A DNA stretch of 64,000 nucleotides, taken from positions 1,054,001 through 1,118,000 of the forward strand of contig NZ_CP146092.1 in assembly GCF_037023145.1 (NCBI RefSeq), read 5' to 3'. The position numbers and the translations under genes are program-made. Source of the DNA: Ralstonia sp. RRA (GTDB lineage Bacteria; Pseudomonadota; Gammaproteobacteria; Burkholderiales; Burkholderiaceae). Below are positions 33,748-42,044 of this stretch, one piece after another (the first letter of the stretch is position 1; every line of letters begins with the position of its first letter). A model generated the notes under the pieces. The model searched no databases and was not told where the DNA came from. It saw only the letters and a program-made list of their open reading frames with translations.

Positions 33748-35454
33748 ATGCAAGGGCACCCGCAGATTCCATCGTGCACGACTTGCCGCGCTTGGCTGGC
33801 TTTGTTTGCGTGGGTGGCTGCGCTGTGGCTGGCGGGCTGCGCCAGTCTGCCGGAGCATGTGGATCGGCCTGTCAGCAAGGCGCTGCCCAATGCCGAGTCG
33901 GCCACCACGCTCGGGCGTCTGGCACAAGCTGCGGCGCCGTCGGCGGATGTGTCCGGCTTTCGGCTGATCCCCTCCGGGGAGGAGGCCTATGCCACGTTGC
34001 TCACGCTGGCTGACCGTGCAGAGCGCACGCTGGATCTGCAGTACTTCATCATCGCGAGCGACAACTCCGTGCGCGAGCTGATGCGCCACGTGCGGGCAGC
34101 CGCCGAGCGCGGCGTGCGCGTGCGCATGCTGGTCGACGACCTCCACAGCGATGGGCGCGACCTCGCCTTCCTCAAGTTTGCGTCGCACAAGAACATCGAT
34201 GTGCGGCTGTTCAACCCGTTTCCGGGCGGCCGCATGTCGAACCTGACGCGCTACCTGAGCGGTGTGGCCGAGTTCCGCCGCGTCAACCGGCGCATGCACA
34301 ACAAGGCGTTTATCGCCGATAACGCGCTGGCCGTCACGGGCGGCCGCAACCTCGGCGCGGAATACTTCACGCAGGACCAGACCACCAATTTTGTCGACCT
34401 GGATGTGCTGGCAGCCGGGCCGGCGGTGCGGCAATTGTCGGCCGCGTTTGATGCGTACTGGAACAGCGAATTCGCCTATCCCGTCGAGGCGCTGGCGCCC
34501 GAACCGAGCACGGCACACCCGCCTGAGCGGAAAGAAGGCAACTATCCGCCGCCGGTGACGATGCCGGATCAGCCCGCCGCGCTGCCACAACACATTGAGG
34601 TGCCCACACGGCCCATCGACATGGATGCCGCACCCGGCCAGCAGGGGCCTGTACCGACGCTGGCGGGGCAGCCACCGGCGCAGACCGATGCATTGCCTTT
34701 GCGCCCAGGCACACGCGACTGGTTTCTGGCGGATCAGATTGCCCGCAACCGCCTGCGGCTCGCATGGGCGCCGGCACGGGTGACGGTCGATCGCCCGGCC
34801 AAGGTTTCTGGCGATGACGTTACCCCCGGCGAGGAGCGCGTCGCCCGAACCCTGCTGCACGAGATCGACCAGGCTCAGCGCGAGGTGATCCTGATCTCGC
34901 CGTATTTTGTGCCGGGTGTGCGTGGCATGGCGGTGACCAAGGGCCTGCAGGAACGCGGCGTGCACTTGCGCGTGCTGACCAACTCGCTGGCTGCGACCGA
35001 TGCGCCCATCGTGCATGTCGGCTACGCCAAATACCGTAGTGCGTTGCTGGATGGTGGCGTCGAACTCTATGAACTGCGTCCGACGCTGGGTGATCGACCG
35101 AAGATGTTCGGCACGTTCCGGTCGGCGCAGGCGAGCTTGCACGTGAAGTCGGTCATTGTTGACCGCAGTACGCTCTTTGTCGGGTCGATGAACGTGGACC
35201 CGCGTTCAGTCGGGCTCAATACGGAAACGGGACTGATCATCCACAGCCCGGTTCTGTCACAGGCGGTGGCGCGGTTGTTCGACGCGGCGATCCGAAGCAG
35301 CGCTTACCACGTGACCCAGGCGGATGGCCACCTGCGCTGGACCACCTACGAGAACGACAAGGAGATCGTCACCGACCACGAGCCAGACGTGAGCCTGGGC
35401 CGGCGCGTGTGGATTCAGATGCTGGCGCCGTTCACGCCGGAAGAGCTGCTGTAG
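33748..35454 (+). CDS. Phospholipase D-family lipoprotein (ClsC/YmdC-like)
   Basis: The product has 568 residues. The leader ends in lipobox LAGC (Cys31). Two PLD domains carry HKD motifs: RMHNKAFIADNALAVTGGRN and LHVKSVIVDRSTLFVGSMNV. A proline- and glutamine-rich linker (about 250-320) separates them. ClsC of E. coli makes cardiolipin with phosphatidylethanolamine as donor; here an envelope-anchored relative is likely. It is divergent from cls, so two PLD enzymes share one control region. Confidence 0.88.
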   Translation: MQGHPQIPSCTTCRAWLALFAWVAALWLAGCASLPEHVDRPVSKALPNAESATTLGRLAQAAAPSADVSGFRLIPSGEEAYATLLTLADRAERTLDLQYFIIASDNSVRELMRHVRAAAERGVRVRMLVDDLHSDGRDLAFLKFASHKNIDVRLFNPFPGGRMSNLTRYLSGVAEFRRVNRRMHNKAFIADNALAVTGGRNLGAEYFTQDQTTNFVDLDVLAAGPAVRQLSAAFDAYWNSEFAYPVEALAPEPSTAHPPERKEGNYPPPVTMPDQPAALPQHIEVPTRPIDMDAAPGQQGPVPTLAGQPPAQTDALPLRPGTRDWFLADQIARNRLRLAWAPARVTVDRPAKVSGDDVTPGEERVARTLLHEIDQAQREVILISPYFVPGVRGMAVTKGLQERGVHLRVLTNSLAATDAPIVHVGYAKYRSALLDGGVELYELRPTLGDRPKMFGTFRSAQASLHVKSVIVDRSTLFVGSMNVDPRSVGLNTETGLIIHSPVLSQAVARLFDAAIRSSAYHVTQADGHLRWTTYENDKEIVTDHEPDVSLGRRVWIQMLAPFTPEELL

Positions 35455-35468
35455 ACGGCGTGCAGGGT

Positions 35469-35507
35469 GCATAAAAAAACGCCACGATGTGTGGCGTTTT
35501 TTTATGC
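35469..35507. terminator. Bidirectional intrinsic terminator
   Basis: The perfect palindrome GCATAAAAAAACGCCAC (35469 on) pairs with GTGGCGTTTTTTTATGC (to 35507) around a short loop. It has A- and T-runs on both sides, so it can terminate the PLD gene and the entericidin gene. Confidence 0.9.
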
Positions 35508-35553
35508 AGCGTCTTTCAAGTCTGGCGGGGTAATCGTCCCGGCCAATCCTGCA

Positions 35554-35694
35554 TTACATCTTCTGCTTGGTGTTGTCCGCAGCGTTTTCCAGCTTCTGGC
35601 CACCCGACTGGATGTCCTTGCCCACACCAGCCATCGTGTTGCAACCGGCCAGGACAGCGCAGCCCAGGGCCACCAGTGCAATCAGTTTCTTCAT
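35554..35694 (-). CDS. Entericidin A/B family lipoprotein
   Basis: This is a 46-residue lipoprotein starting MKKLIALVALGCAVLAGC (lipid Cys18). The mature part NTMAGVGKDIQSGGQKLENA is typical of entericidins (EcnA/EcnB). The AAGGGG ahead of the ATG at 35694 supports the start. In E. coli the pair is a stress-linked antidote/toxin; only one member is seen here. Confidence 0.88.
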   Translation of the reverse strand: MKKLIALVALGCAVLAGCNTMAGVGKDIQSGGQKLENAADNTKQKM

Positions 35695-36008
35695 CTTGAT
35701 CCCCTTGTGAGTAGTGCGGCCTACCGCGCGATCTCGCACGGTTTCGCAGGATTGCCCACCCATTTGGTGGTGCAGACCGCATTTTAGTGCCACCCCGCGC
35801 ACGTGGGGTGCGTCGGGGGCATCTTTTTGACAGTCTTTCATATCACTTGCGGCGTATCCCGGACATTCGTGAGGAGGGCCTCTACTTCCGCCGCCCCCTG
35901 CCGTTAGGACATTTCAGGAGTGAAACGGGTGCCAGACAACCGGTGTGTCGAAGCCGGGAAAAGAGCACAAGACAGCGCCTGACGGCCAACCATACGGGGG
36001 GAATACAT
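35695..36008. other. Divergent intergenic region, no gene
   Basis: This lies between the entericidin and chemoreceptor genes. A TTGACA at 35827-35832 lacks a convincing -10 partner. No FliA motif, repeat or reading frame with a ribosome site was found. Confidence 0.5.
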
Positions 36009-37577
36009 ATGTGGAAGTGGATGGACACGAGCATTCGGACGCGATTGACGATGCTGGTTGCGGTGTTTGCCGTGATGATCGCGGTAGTGGGTTTTGCGGG
36101 CATCTCCACCGGCCGGGCGACGAATGACGACCTGCGTGCCGTGTACCTGGAAGACGCCAAGGGGCTCGACCTGCTGGCCAAGGACACCATCAACCTGCTG
36201 TGGGCGCGCATTCACCTGACCAATTTTGATTCGGTGTCGTCGCCGGAAGACCTGAAAAAGCTGCTGGCCGATGCGCACACGATGGTCAACACGGCCAACG
36301 ACGCGTGGGCCGAGTTCATGAAGCTGCCGATTCCCGACGCCGATCGCGCCCAGTTGCAAGCCGCCGACGCCGCGCGCACCAAGTTCGTGAAGACGGCGTT
36401 GGAGCCTGCCATTGCCGCGCTGGAGCGTAGTGATCTCACCACCTACCGTGAACTGAACACGACCCAGGTGCCGAAGCTGTTTGTCGACTACGACACGGCG
36501 CTGGGGCCGCTGGTTGGCGCGCGCTTCAAGTACGGCAAGACGCGCTTCGACAACTCGCAGTCGCGCTATGCCATGAGCATCTGGATTGCGGGCGGCCTGC
36601 TGGCTGCGGCGCTGGTGCTGTCGGTGGTGGCGCGCAGTGTGCTGGGCCGTACGGTGGTGCGTCCGCTGGAGCGCGCCATCCAGGTGTTCGAACGCATGGC
36701 CTCGGGCGACCTGGCCACGCGCATGGAAGGGCAGACCACGGCCGGCCGTCGCGATGAAACCGCGCGTCTTATGCATGCCGTTGCCTCGATGCAGACAAGT
36801 CTGCAACAGATCATCGGCCAGGTGCGCACGGGTTCGGACTCGATTGCCAGCGCCACCAAGCAGATTGCCGCCGGCAATGCCGACCTGTCGCAGCGCACGG
36901 AGCAGCAGGCCAGTTCCCTGGAGGAAACCGCTTCCAGCATGGAAGAGCTGACCAGCATCGTGAAGCAGAACGCCGACAACGCCCGTCAGGCCAGCACGCT
37001 GGCAGTCAACGCGTCGGACATCGCGGTCAAGGGCGGAGAGGTGGTAGGCCGTGTCATCGAGACGATGACGGGCATCAACGACAGCAGCAAGAAGATTGCC
37101 GACATCATTGGCGTGATCGAGGGCATCGCCTTCCAGACCAACATCCTGGCGCTGAACGCAGCAGTGGAAGCCGCCCGCGCCGGCGAGCAGGGCCGCGGCT
37201 TTGCCGTGGTGGCCGGCGAAGTGCGCAGCCTTGCGCAGCGCAGTGCCACGGCGGCCAAGGAGATCAAGGAATTGATCGGCGACTCGGTGGGTCGCGTGCA
37301 AAACGGTTCGACCCTGGTGGCCGAGGCCGGCACGGTGATCGAGGAAGTGGTGGTGGCCGTCAAGCGCGTGACGGACATCATGGGCGAGATTTCTTCCGCA
37401 TCGGAAGAGCAGAGCAGCGGCATCGAACAGGTCAACCAGGCTGTCACGCAGATGGACCAGGTGACCCAGCAGAACGCTGCGCTCGTGGAACAGGCGGCGG
37501 CCGCTGCAGAGTCGCTGGAGGAGCAGGCGGAGGCGCTGCGCAGCGCTGTTGCGGTCTTCCGCACGAACCACGCTTGA
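36009..37577 (+). CDS. Methyl-accepting chemotaxis protein (Tar-type)
   Basis: The product has 522 residues from ATG 36009. Membrane segment 1 (about 12-32) is followed by a periplasmic four-helix sensor (about 33-190, TarH-like), membrane segment 2 (about 193-213) and HAMP ([20 protein letters not shown]). A signalling hairpin follows, with tip [20 protein letters not shown] then [12 protein letters not shown]. Glu/Gln-rich methylation helices flank the tip. It ends FRTNHA, so it lacks a CheR-tethering pentapeptide. Ligand unknown. Confidence 0.92.
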   Translation: MWKWMDTSIRTRLTMLVAVFAVMIAVVGFAGISTGRATNDDLRAVYLEDAKGLDLLAKDTINLLWARIHLTNFDSVSSPEDLKKLLADAHTMVNTANDAWAEFMKLPIPDADRAQLQAADAARTKFVKTALEPAIAALERSDLTTYRELNTTQVPKLFVDYDTALGPLVGARFKYGKTRFDNSQSRYAMSIWIAGGLLAAALVLSVVARSVLGRTVVRPLERAIQVFERMASGDLATRMEGQTTAGRRDETARLMHAVASMQTSLQQIIGQVRTGSDSIASATKQIAAGNADLSQRTEQQASSLEETASSMEELTSIVKQNADNARQASTLAVNASDIAVKGGEVVGRVIETMTGINDSSKKIADIIGVIEGIAFQTNILALNAAVEAARAGEQGRGFAVVAGEVRSLAQRSATAAKEIKELIGDSVGRVQNGSTLVAEAGTVIEEVVVAVKRVTDIMGEISSASEEQSSGIEQVNQAVTQMDQVTQQNAALVEQAAAAAESLEEQAEALRSAVAVFRTNHA

Positions 37578-37617
37578 ATGCCGCGCGCCTGAACGGTGCG
37601 CTTGAGCCTTCAACAAC

Positions 37618-37653
37618 AACGCCCTTCCGTTTGCGCGGAAGGGCGTTGTTTTT
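37618..37653 (+). terminator. Intrinsic terminator after the chemoreceptor
   Basis: AACGCCCTTCCG (37618-37629) pairs with CGGAAGGGCGTT (37636-37647) and is followed by GTTTTT. It lies between convergent genes. Confidence 0.88.
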
Positions 37654-37671
37654 GCAGGGGCGCTTTACGCC

Positions 37672-39099
37672 CTAAGGCATCAGATCGCGCGCGCGCTCGG
37701 CAATCACGCCTTGCGTATCGTCGATCCAGCGTGCCGGAAACGGTTGTGACAGCAGGTAGCCCTGGATCACGTCGCAACGGCAGGCACGCAGCGCTTGGAG
37801 TTGTGCCGCCGTTTCCACGCGTGTGGCAGTAACGGGCACACCGGCAGCGTGGGCGGCGGCCACCAGTTCTTGCAACGCGCCGTGATGGTGGGCATCCGCC
37901 ACGGCGCTGACGACGCCCCGGTCGAGCTTGACCTGATCGGGGCGGTAGGTCTCCAGACACGCCAGGCTGTGGGCCGTTGCCCCAAAGTCCTCCACGGCTA
38001 CGCGCGCACCGCATGCATGCAGTGCGTCGACGGCCTGACGCGCCGCGCCGTTGACACGCAGCAGTGTGTGCTCCGACACCTCGAACACCAACCGCGTGGT
38101 TGGCACCGCGTGGCGTGCCGCAATGTCGCGCACGACGTCGCTCAATTGCGGGTCAAGCAATTGCGCCACCGACAGGTTGACCGCCGCATGCACGCTGGAC
38201 TGATGCCGTGGGCCGCCACGGCCAGGCCGCTCCGACTCCTCACGCTGCAGGCCGGCGAGCATCTGGGCGGCGTTGTCGAGCACCCAGCGGCCTACCTCGC
38301 GGATGTCACCGGTCTGTTCCAGGATTGGCAGGAAATCGGCCGGCGCCACGCCGCCCAATTCGGGCGAGATCCAGCGCAAGAGAAATTCGTAGCCGACGAT
38401 CCTGCCGTCGGCCAGGCTCAATTGCGGTTGCAGGTTCAGGCTGAACTGGCGGCGTGCCAGCGCGTGGCGTAGCTGCGCCGCCAGGCGCGGATGTTCGGCG
38501 GCGGGGTCGGTTGCCGGGTCCGTCGCTGCTGCGCCGTCGGTACGTGGCGGCATTGCGGCGGGGGCGTACAGTGCGGGGCTTTGCTCGCCGCCGTGCTGCA
38601 CATGATAGAGCGCACGGTCTGCCTGTTCGATCAGCCGTGCGGCTTCCGTGGGCGTGCTCTCGAACAGCGTCATGCCGATGCTGCACGAGCAGACCAGCTC
38701 GTACCCCTGCGCAATGAACGGCCGCGTGAGCGCTGCGGAGATACGTCGTGCGAGATCGTGTACGGCTTGCGCGGAGGCAAATTCAGCCGAGGCAATGGCA
38801 AAGGTTTCGTGGCTCACGCGCCCAACGATCGGGGCATTGCCATCGGTATCGGGCGTGCACAGCGCCTTGAGGCGCGCCGCACATTCAACAATGACCGCAC
38901 GTGCCGCAAGGGGCCCCAGCGTGTTGGTCGCCTCGGCAAAATGATCCAGTCCAATCAGCAGCAATGCGCCGATCGCGGGCGCGGCACCGGACCGCGCGGC
39001 ATGTGGCATCGCTGCCAGCAGGTGGACGAATCGTTCTCGGTCCGGCAGCTCGGAGATGGGATCCAGACCCGATGGCGCGACAGATGTTGCGCGACTCAT
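37672..39099 (-). CDS. Degenerate GGDEF-EAL protein
   Basis: The product has 475 residues from ATG 39099 (MSRATSVAPSG). The GGDEF-like half has RVSHETFAIA where RLGGDEF would be, so cyclase activity is unlikely. The EAL-like half keeps YEFLLRW, NLSVAQL and VKLDRG. It has VEDFG for DDFG and ATRVET for AEGVET, losing key metal/catalytic residues. It may bind c-di-GMP or partner proteins rather than make or cut it. There is no membrane segment. It is convergent with the chemoreceptor gene across a terminator. Confidence 0.85.
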   Translation of the reverse strand: MSRATSVAPSGLDPISELPDRERFVHLLAAMPHAARSGAAPAIGALLLIGLDHFAEATNTLGPLAARAVIVECAARLKALCTPDTDGNAPIVGRVSHETFAIASAEFASAQAVHDLARRISAALTRPFIAQGYELVCSCSIGMTLFESTPTEAARLIEQADRALYHVQHGGEQSPALYAPAAMPPRTDGAAATDPATDPAAEHPRLAAQLRHALARRQFSLNLQPQLSLADGRIVGYEFLLRWISPELGGVAPADFLPILEQTGDIREVGRWVLDNAAQMLAGLQREESERPGRGGPRHQSSVHAAVNLSVAQLLDPQLSDVVRDIAARHAVPTTRLVFEVSEHTLLRVNGAARQAVDALHACGARVAVEDFGATAHSLACLETYRPDQVKLDRGVVSAVADAHHHGALQELVAAAHAAGVPVTATRVETAAQLQALRACRCDVIQGYLLSQPFPARWIDDTQGVIAERARDLMP

Positions 39100-39370
39100 A
39101 AATAGGGATCGTCTTGCAAATGCCTTTGAAACGGAAATGCACGGGTTTGCCCATGCCGTCAATTGTGTAACGTTGTTACGGCAAACCTTTAGGCATCATA
39201 AGCCCAAACCCGGCGCGGGTGGCCGACTCCCGGTAGGTTTTCGCAGGAGCCACTTGCGCCGTTTTTATAAATTTAGCTTCAATTAATTCAGATAAAAGTG
39301 CAATTGATATCAGTCTTGCTGTGTTCTTGTGCATGCGGTTTCTCACTGTCGCGGCAAGCATGCGACCGGC

Positions 39371-40279
39371 TTACACCATGCGCTGGCCACCCCACAGCAA
39401 TTGCTCGTAGATGAAGCACTGCAGCAGCATTTTTTGCGCCGCTACCAACTCGATGAACTCCACGCCGTATTGGTACGTGTTGGGCAAATCGGCGGGCTTC
39501 TCGCTGCGGATGAGCGTCGCGGCCACCAGCTCTGAGTGGTAGTCGCGCGTCTTCACACGAAAGCGCAGACGTGCGGGCGCACCGCTGACTTCCAGCCGAT
39601 GCGCAGAGCGGAATGACGCCCCTGTCGTGCTGATGTCGGAGATATGGATCATGCGCGGCGGCTCGCCGCTCACCAGCATCTTGCCGACCACGTTGGTGCG
39701 CACGCGCAGCGATTTGCGCAACGTGCGGTTCTTGATCCGCCGCGGCGGTGACAGCACCACGTATTCAAAGGGGATGCGACACACCGCCATCACCGTGCAT
39801 TCGAAACTGGCGATGCCCTCGCCCGAGAACGCATGGATCTCCAGCAGTTCGTCCTTGACGGGCATGACCGCGCGGCCGCTGTCGGTCGGCATGGTGATGA
39901 GCAGGTGGCGCTGCGGGCTGTAGCCCATCACGCGCGCCGCTCCCTTGCTTTGCCCAGCGCCTGCTGTCAGGCGTACGGTGAGCATGCCGCCCGGGCGCAG
40001 GCCCAGCAGCTCCATGGCGATGTTGCGTTCTCCGTCGGGGTCCTCACCCACCATGTCGGGGAACACTGTGTTCGGAAACTGCGTGTTGGCAAACGCGGGC
40101 GCCGGCTGCGGCGAGCCATCCGCCTGGCGATGCGGACGATGCAGCGTGAACAGCAGATCGATCTCCTCCAGCGAGTGGATGACGTCGCCTTTGGGTACGA
40201 GCAGTTGCCCGTCGGCGTCCAGCATCGGCCACGGCAGGGGGATTGCAAGCGGAATGTCGAGAGGTTGAAGTTCAAGCAT
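39371..40279 (-). CDS. ycgR: YcgR-like PilZ c-di-GMP receptor (flagellar brake)
   Basis: The product has 302 residues from ATG 40279. The N-terminal YcgR-type domain (about 90-170) is followed by PilZ. PilZ carries the arginine motif RKSLRVRT and the HISDISTTGASF motif that bind c-di-GMP. YcgR family members slow the flagellar motor when c-di-GMP is high. A near-consensus FliA promoter lies 39-66 bp upstream of the start, which supports a flagellar role. Confidence 0.87.
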   Translation of the reverse strand: MLELQPLDIPLAIPLPWPMLDADGQLLVPKGDVIHSLEEIDLLFTLHRPHRQADGSPQPAPAFANTQFPNTVFPDMVGEDPDGERNIAMELLGLRPGGMLTVRLTAGAGQSKGAARVMGYSPQRHLLITMPTDSGRAVMPVKDELLEIHAFSGEGIASFECTVMAVCRIPFEYVVLSPPRRIKNRTLRKSLRVRTNVVGKMLVSGEPPRMIHISDISTTGASFRSAHRLEVSGAPARLRFRVKTRDYHSELVAATLIRSEKPADLPNTYQYGVEFIELVAAQKMLLQCFIYEQLLWGGQRMV

Positions 40280-40317
40280 GGCAATGGCGCACCCGCACCC
40301 GCGCGGGTCCCACGACT

Positions 40318-40345
40318 TTATACGGCCAAATGTCACGCAACTTTA
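40318..40345 (-). promoter_or_regulatory. FliA (sigma-28) promoter of ycgR
   Basis: On the minus strand TAAA (40345-40342), exactly 15 bases beginning GTT, then GCCGTATAA (40326-40318) fits TAAAGTT-N12-GCCGATAA closely. Initiation would be near 40310. Confidence 0.7.
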
Positions 40346-40448
40346 AGCGCAAAGCGCACTTGGCGTCGCTTCTGGCTCAGGTGGGCACAAGAGTTGCACA
40401 CACGGTTGCTATGATCCGGCGCAGTTTTCCATCCACAGCAGGCGCGGC

Positions 40449-40892
40449 GTGACGACAATCTCTCGGCGGGGTTTTGGGGCGATGGTGGAGCAGTTCGCGC
40501 GCTACGTCGTGATTGGCGGCGGCGCGACGCTTGCGCACTACGTTGTGCTATTCGGGTTGGTGCAGGCGGGAGTGTCGCCCTGGCGGGCGTCGGTGGCTGG
40601 CAGCGTGATCGGCGCCACGCTCAACTACTTCATCAGCCGGCAGGCGGTGTTCAACAGTACGCGCGGGCATCTCGGCGCAATATTGCGATTTGGCGTGGTG
40701 GCGCTTCTGGCGCTGGGGTGCAATGCCACCATCATGGCGATCGGCTTAGCGCTCGGGCTGTATTACCTCGTCGCGCAGATGTTTGCCTCGGCCATCACCG
40801 CGGTCTTCAACTTTCTGGTGCACCGGCACTGGACCTTTCGCGATGCGGCGGCCGTGGGCAGGCCGAGCAGGCCGCCCCGGCCGTCAGCGTAA
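40449..40892 (+). CDS. GtrA-family membrane protein
   Basis: The product has 147 residues from GTG 40449; ATG 40482 gives a shorter form. It has four membrane helices. FARYVVIGGGATLAHYVVLF, the ATLNYFISRQAVF loop and the C-terminal FNFLVHRHWTF are the GtrA pattern. The family handles polyprenyl-linked sugars or serves glycosyltransferases. No glycosyltransferase is adjacent. Its stop abuts the stop of the next, convergent gene. Confidence 0.87.
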   Translation: MTTISRRGFGAMVEQFARYVVIGGGATLAHYVVLFGLVQAGVSPWRASVAGSVIGATLNYFISRQAVFNSTRGHLGAILRFGVVALLALGCNATIMAIGLALGLYYLVAQMFASAITAVFNFLVHRHWTFRDAAAVGRPSRPPRPSA

Positions 40893-41372
40893 TCAGTGCC
40901 GGCTGGCGGCGCTGCGCAGGCTCGGGGGGCTTTCGGTGGTGAAGGTGACTTCGCCGATGCTGTCGGCGGGCGGGATTGGGCCATCGTCGCGCAGGCGCTC
41001 GACGACAAGATGTACGTCGATGATGTCGGCCACACCCGCGGCCTCGAGCGAGACAAGTGCGGCAAGCTGCGCAATGGCAAACGTATCCGCAAGCAGCGGT
41101 GTGTCGTCATGCAGATCGCCGGCAATGCGTGTGGGTTGCGCGACGTCCGCAGCATGTGCGGGATGCTGCGCCGCATCTCGGGCGCGATAGGCGAAGTACG
41201 CATCGGCAAAGTGCACGCGGTGTGCGTCAAATACACGCACGGCCGCGGTGAGGGCATCGTCGATCCAGACCGGATCAATGGGCTGGGTGCCCTCAGGCCC
41301 GTCGGGCAGGCCCGCCAGCTTCAAGGCGTAGCGGTGCGTTTGCGTGCCGGGGGCGACAAAACTCAATTCCAT
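40893..41372 (-). CDS. Hypothetical protein
   Basis: The 159-residue product starts MELSFVAPGTQTHRYALKLA. It is acidic, with Ala/Asp-rich helices and no signal or membrane segment. I recognise no family. Codon use and composition look native, and the convergent stop-to-stop contact with the GtrA gene (40892/40893) makes it plausible as a real gene. Confidence 0.55.
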   Translation of the reverse strand: MELSFVAPGTQTHRYALKLAGLPDGPEGTQPIDPVWIDDALTAAVRVFDAHRVHFADAYFAYRARDAAQHPAHAADVAQPTRIAGDLHDDTPLLADTFAIAQLAALVSLEAAGVADIIDVHLVVERLRDDGPIPPADSIGEVTFTTESPPSLRSAASRH

Positions 41373-41601
41373 ACAACCTCCACCTGCCGCGCGCGCCGTA
41401 TGGACGCGCGTCGGCTCGCCGTGTTCACTCGCCCCCCGAAGCGATCTTCAAGAATAGTAATGGAGCGCGCCCCCTTTTTGCGCGACTTCGTTCTTCTGGA
41501 TGAGCGCCTAAGGCTTGTCTGCAAGTGGAGACATCCACAATGTGGAGAATCCTGCGCGTGTATCAGGCAAACGGTTGCGGCGCGCGTGGCATCCTTTCGA
41601 C

Positions 41602-41617
41602 CTAACCAAATGGTTAG
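41602..41617. promoter_or_regulatory. TetR-like palindrome
   Basis: CTAACCA-AA-TGGTTAG has perfect 7-bp arms, the size and symmetry of a TetR-family operator. No TetR gene is in the window. Confidence 0.45.
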
Positions 41618-41794
41618 CTGCTCTGCGCGAGGCCTGGGTGTAGAGTTGTCGGATGTCCGGCGTCGCCGGGCGGCTGTCGACAAACGACAGCGACAAACGC
41701 TGACGGGAATGACGCGGGGCGCGTTTCCTTCGCGTCGACTTCGAGTACGAGGGGGCCAGAGTGAGCATGGTCCATGTCCCCTCGCGGGAAGGGA

Positions 41795-41823
41795 TTGCCC
41801 CGTTAACCAGCGGCTTCTATAGT
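41795..41823 (+). promoter_or_regulatory. Sigma-70 promoter of the PAS-GGDEF gene
   Basis: TTGCCC (41795-41800), 17 bases, TATAGT (41818-41823). Transcription would start near 41830, giving a leader of about 215 nt. Confidence 0.55.
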
Positions 41824-42044
41824 CCGCCTCGATTCGCGCGCATGCAATGCGCGCGGACCGGTCTGCCAGCCACCGCCGGTGTTGCAGACCACGAGACCGG
41901 TTACGGGGATCACGCCGACCGCCACAGCACCCGCGCTATGTGCCCAATCAAGCAAACCATTGCGTTGTCGGGCACGCTGGGGTGGGACGGCCGTCATCAC
42001 ATCAGCCACCCCCGGGACTGCCGCATTCGCGAAAATGCATCGCC

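Larger units (their letters stand above)
41373..42044. other. Long intergenic region ahead of the GGDEF gene
   Basis: No supported gene is seen. It contains a TetR-like palindrome (41602-41617), a sigma-70 promoter (41795-41823) and a structured leader with stems at 41836-41854 and 41860-41890. Open frames extending upstream of the GGDEF start look random. Confidence 0.6.

Noticed and set aside
33553..35142. 529-codon open frame on the minus strand opposite the PLD lipoprotein gene
   Set aside because: The plus-strand gene carries signal peptide and both HKD motifs; the antisense frame is compositionally unlike protein.
41930..42010. Possible c-di-GMP (GEMM) riboswitch before the GGDEF gene, because of a GCAAACC string and a nearby GGGACGGCC
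   Set aside because: The conserved GCAAAGCC, tetraloop and receptor parts of GEMM-I are missing; the similarity is short and likely chance.
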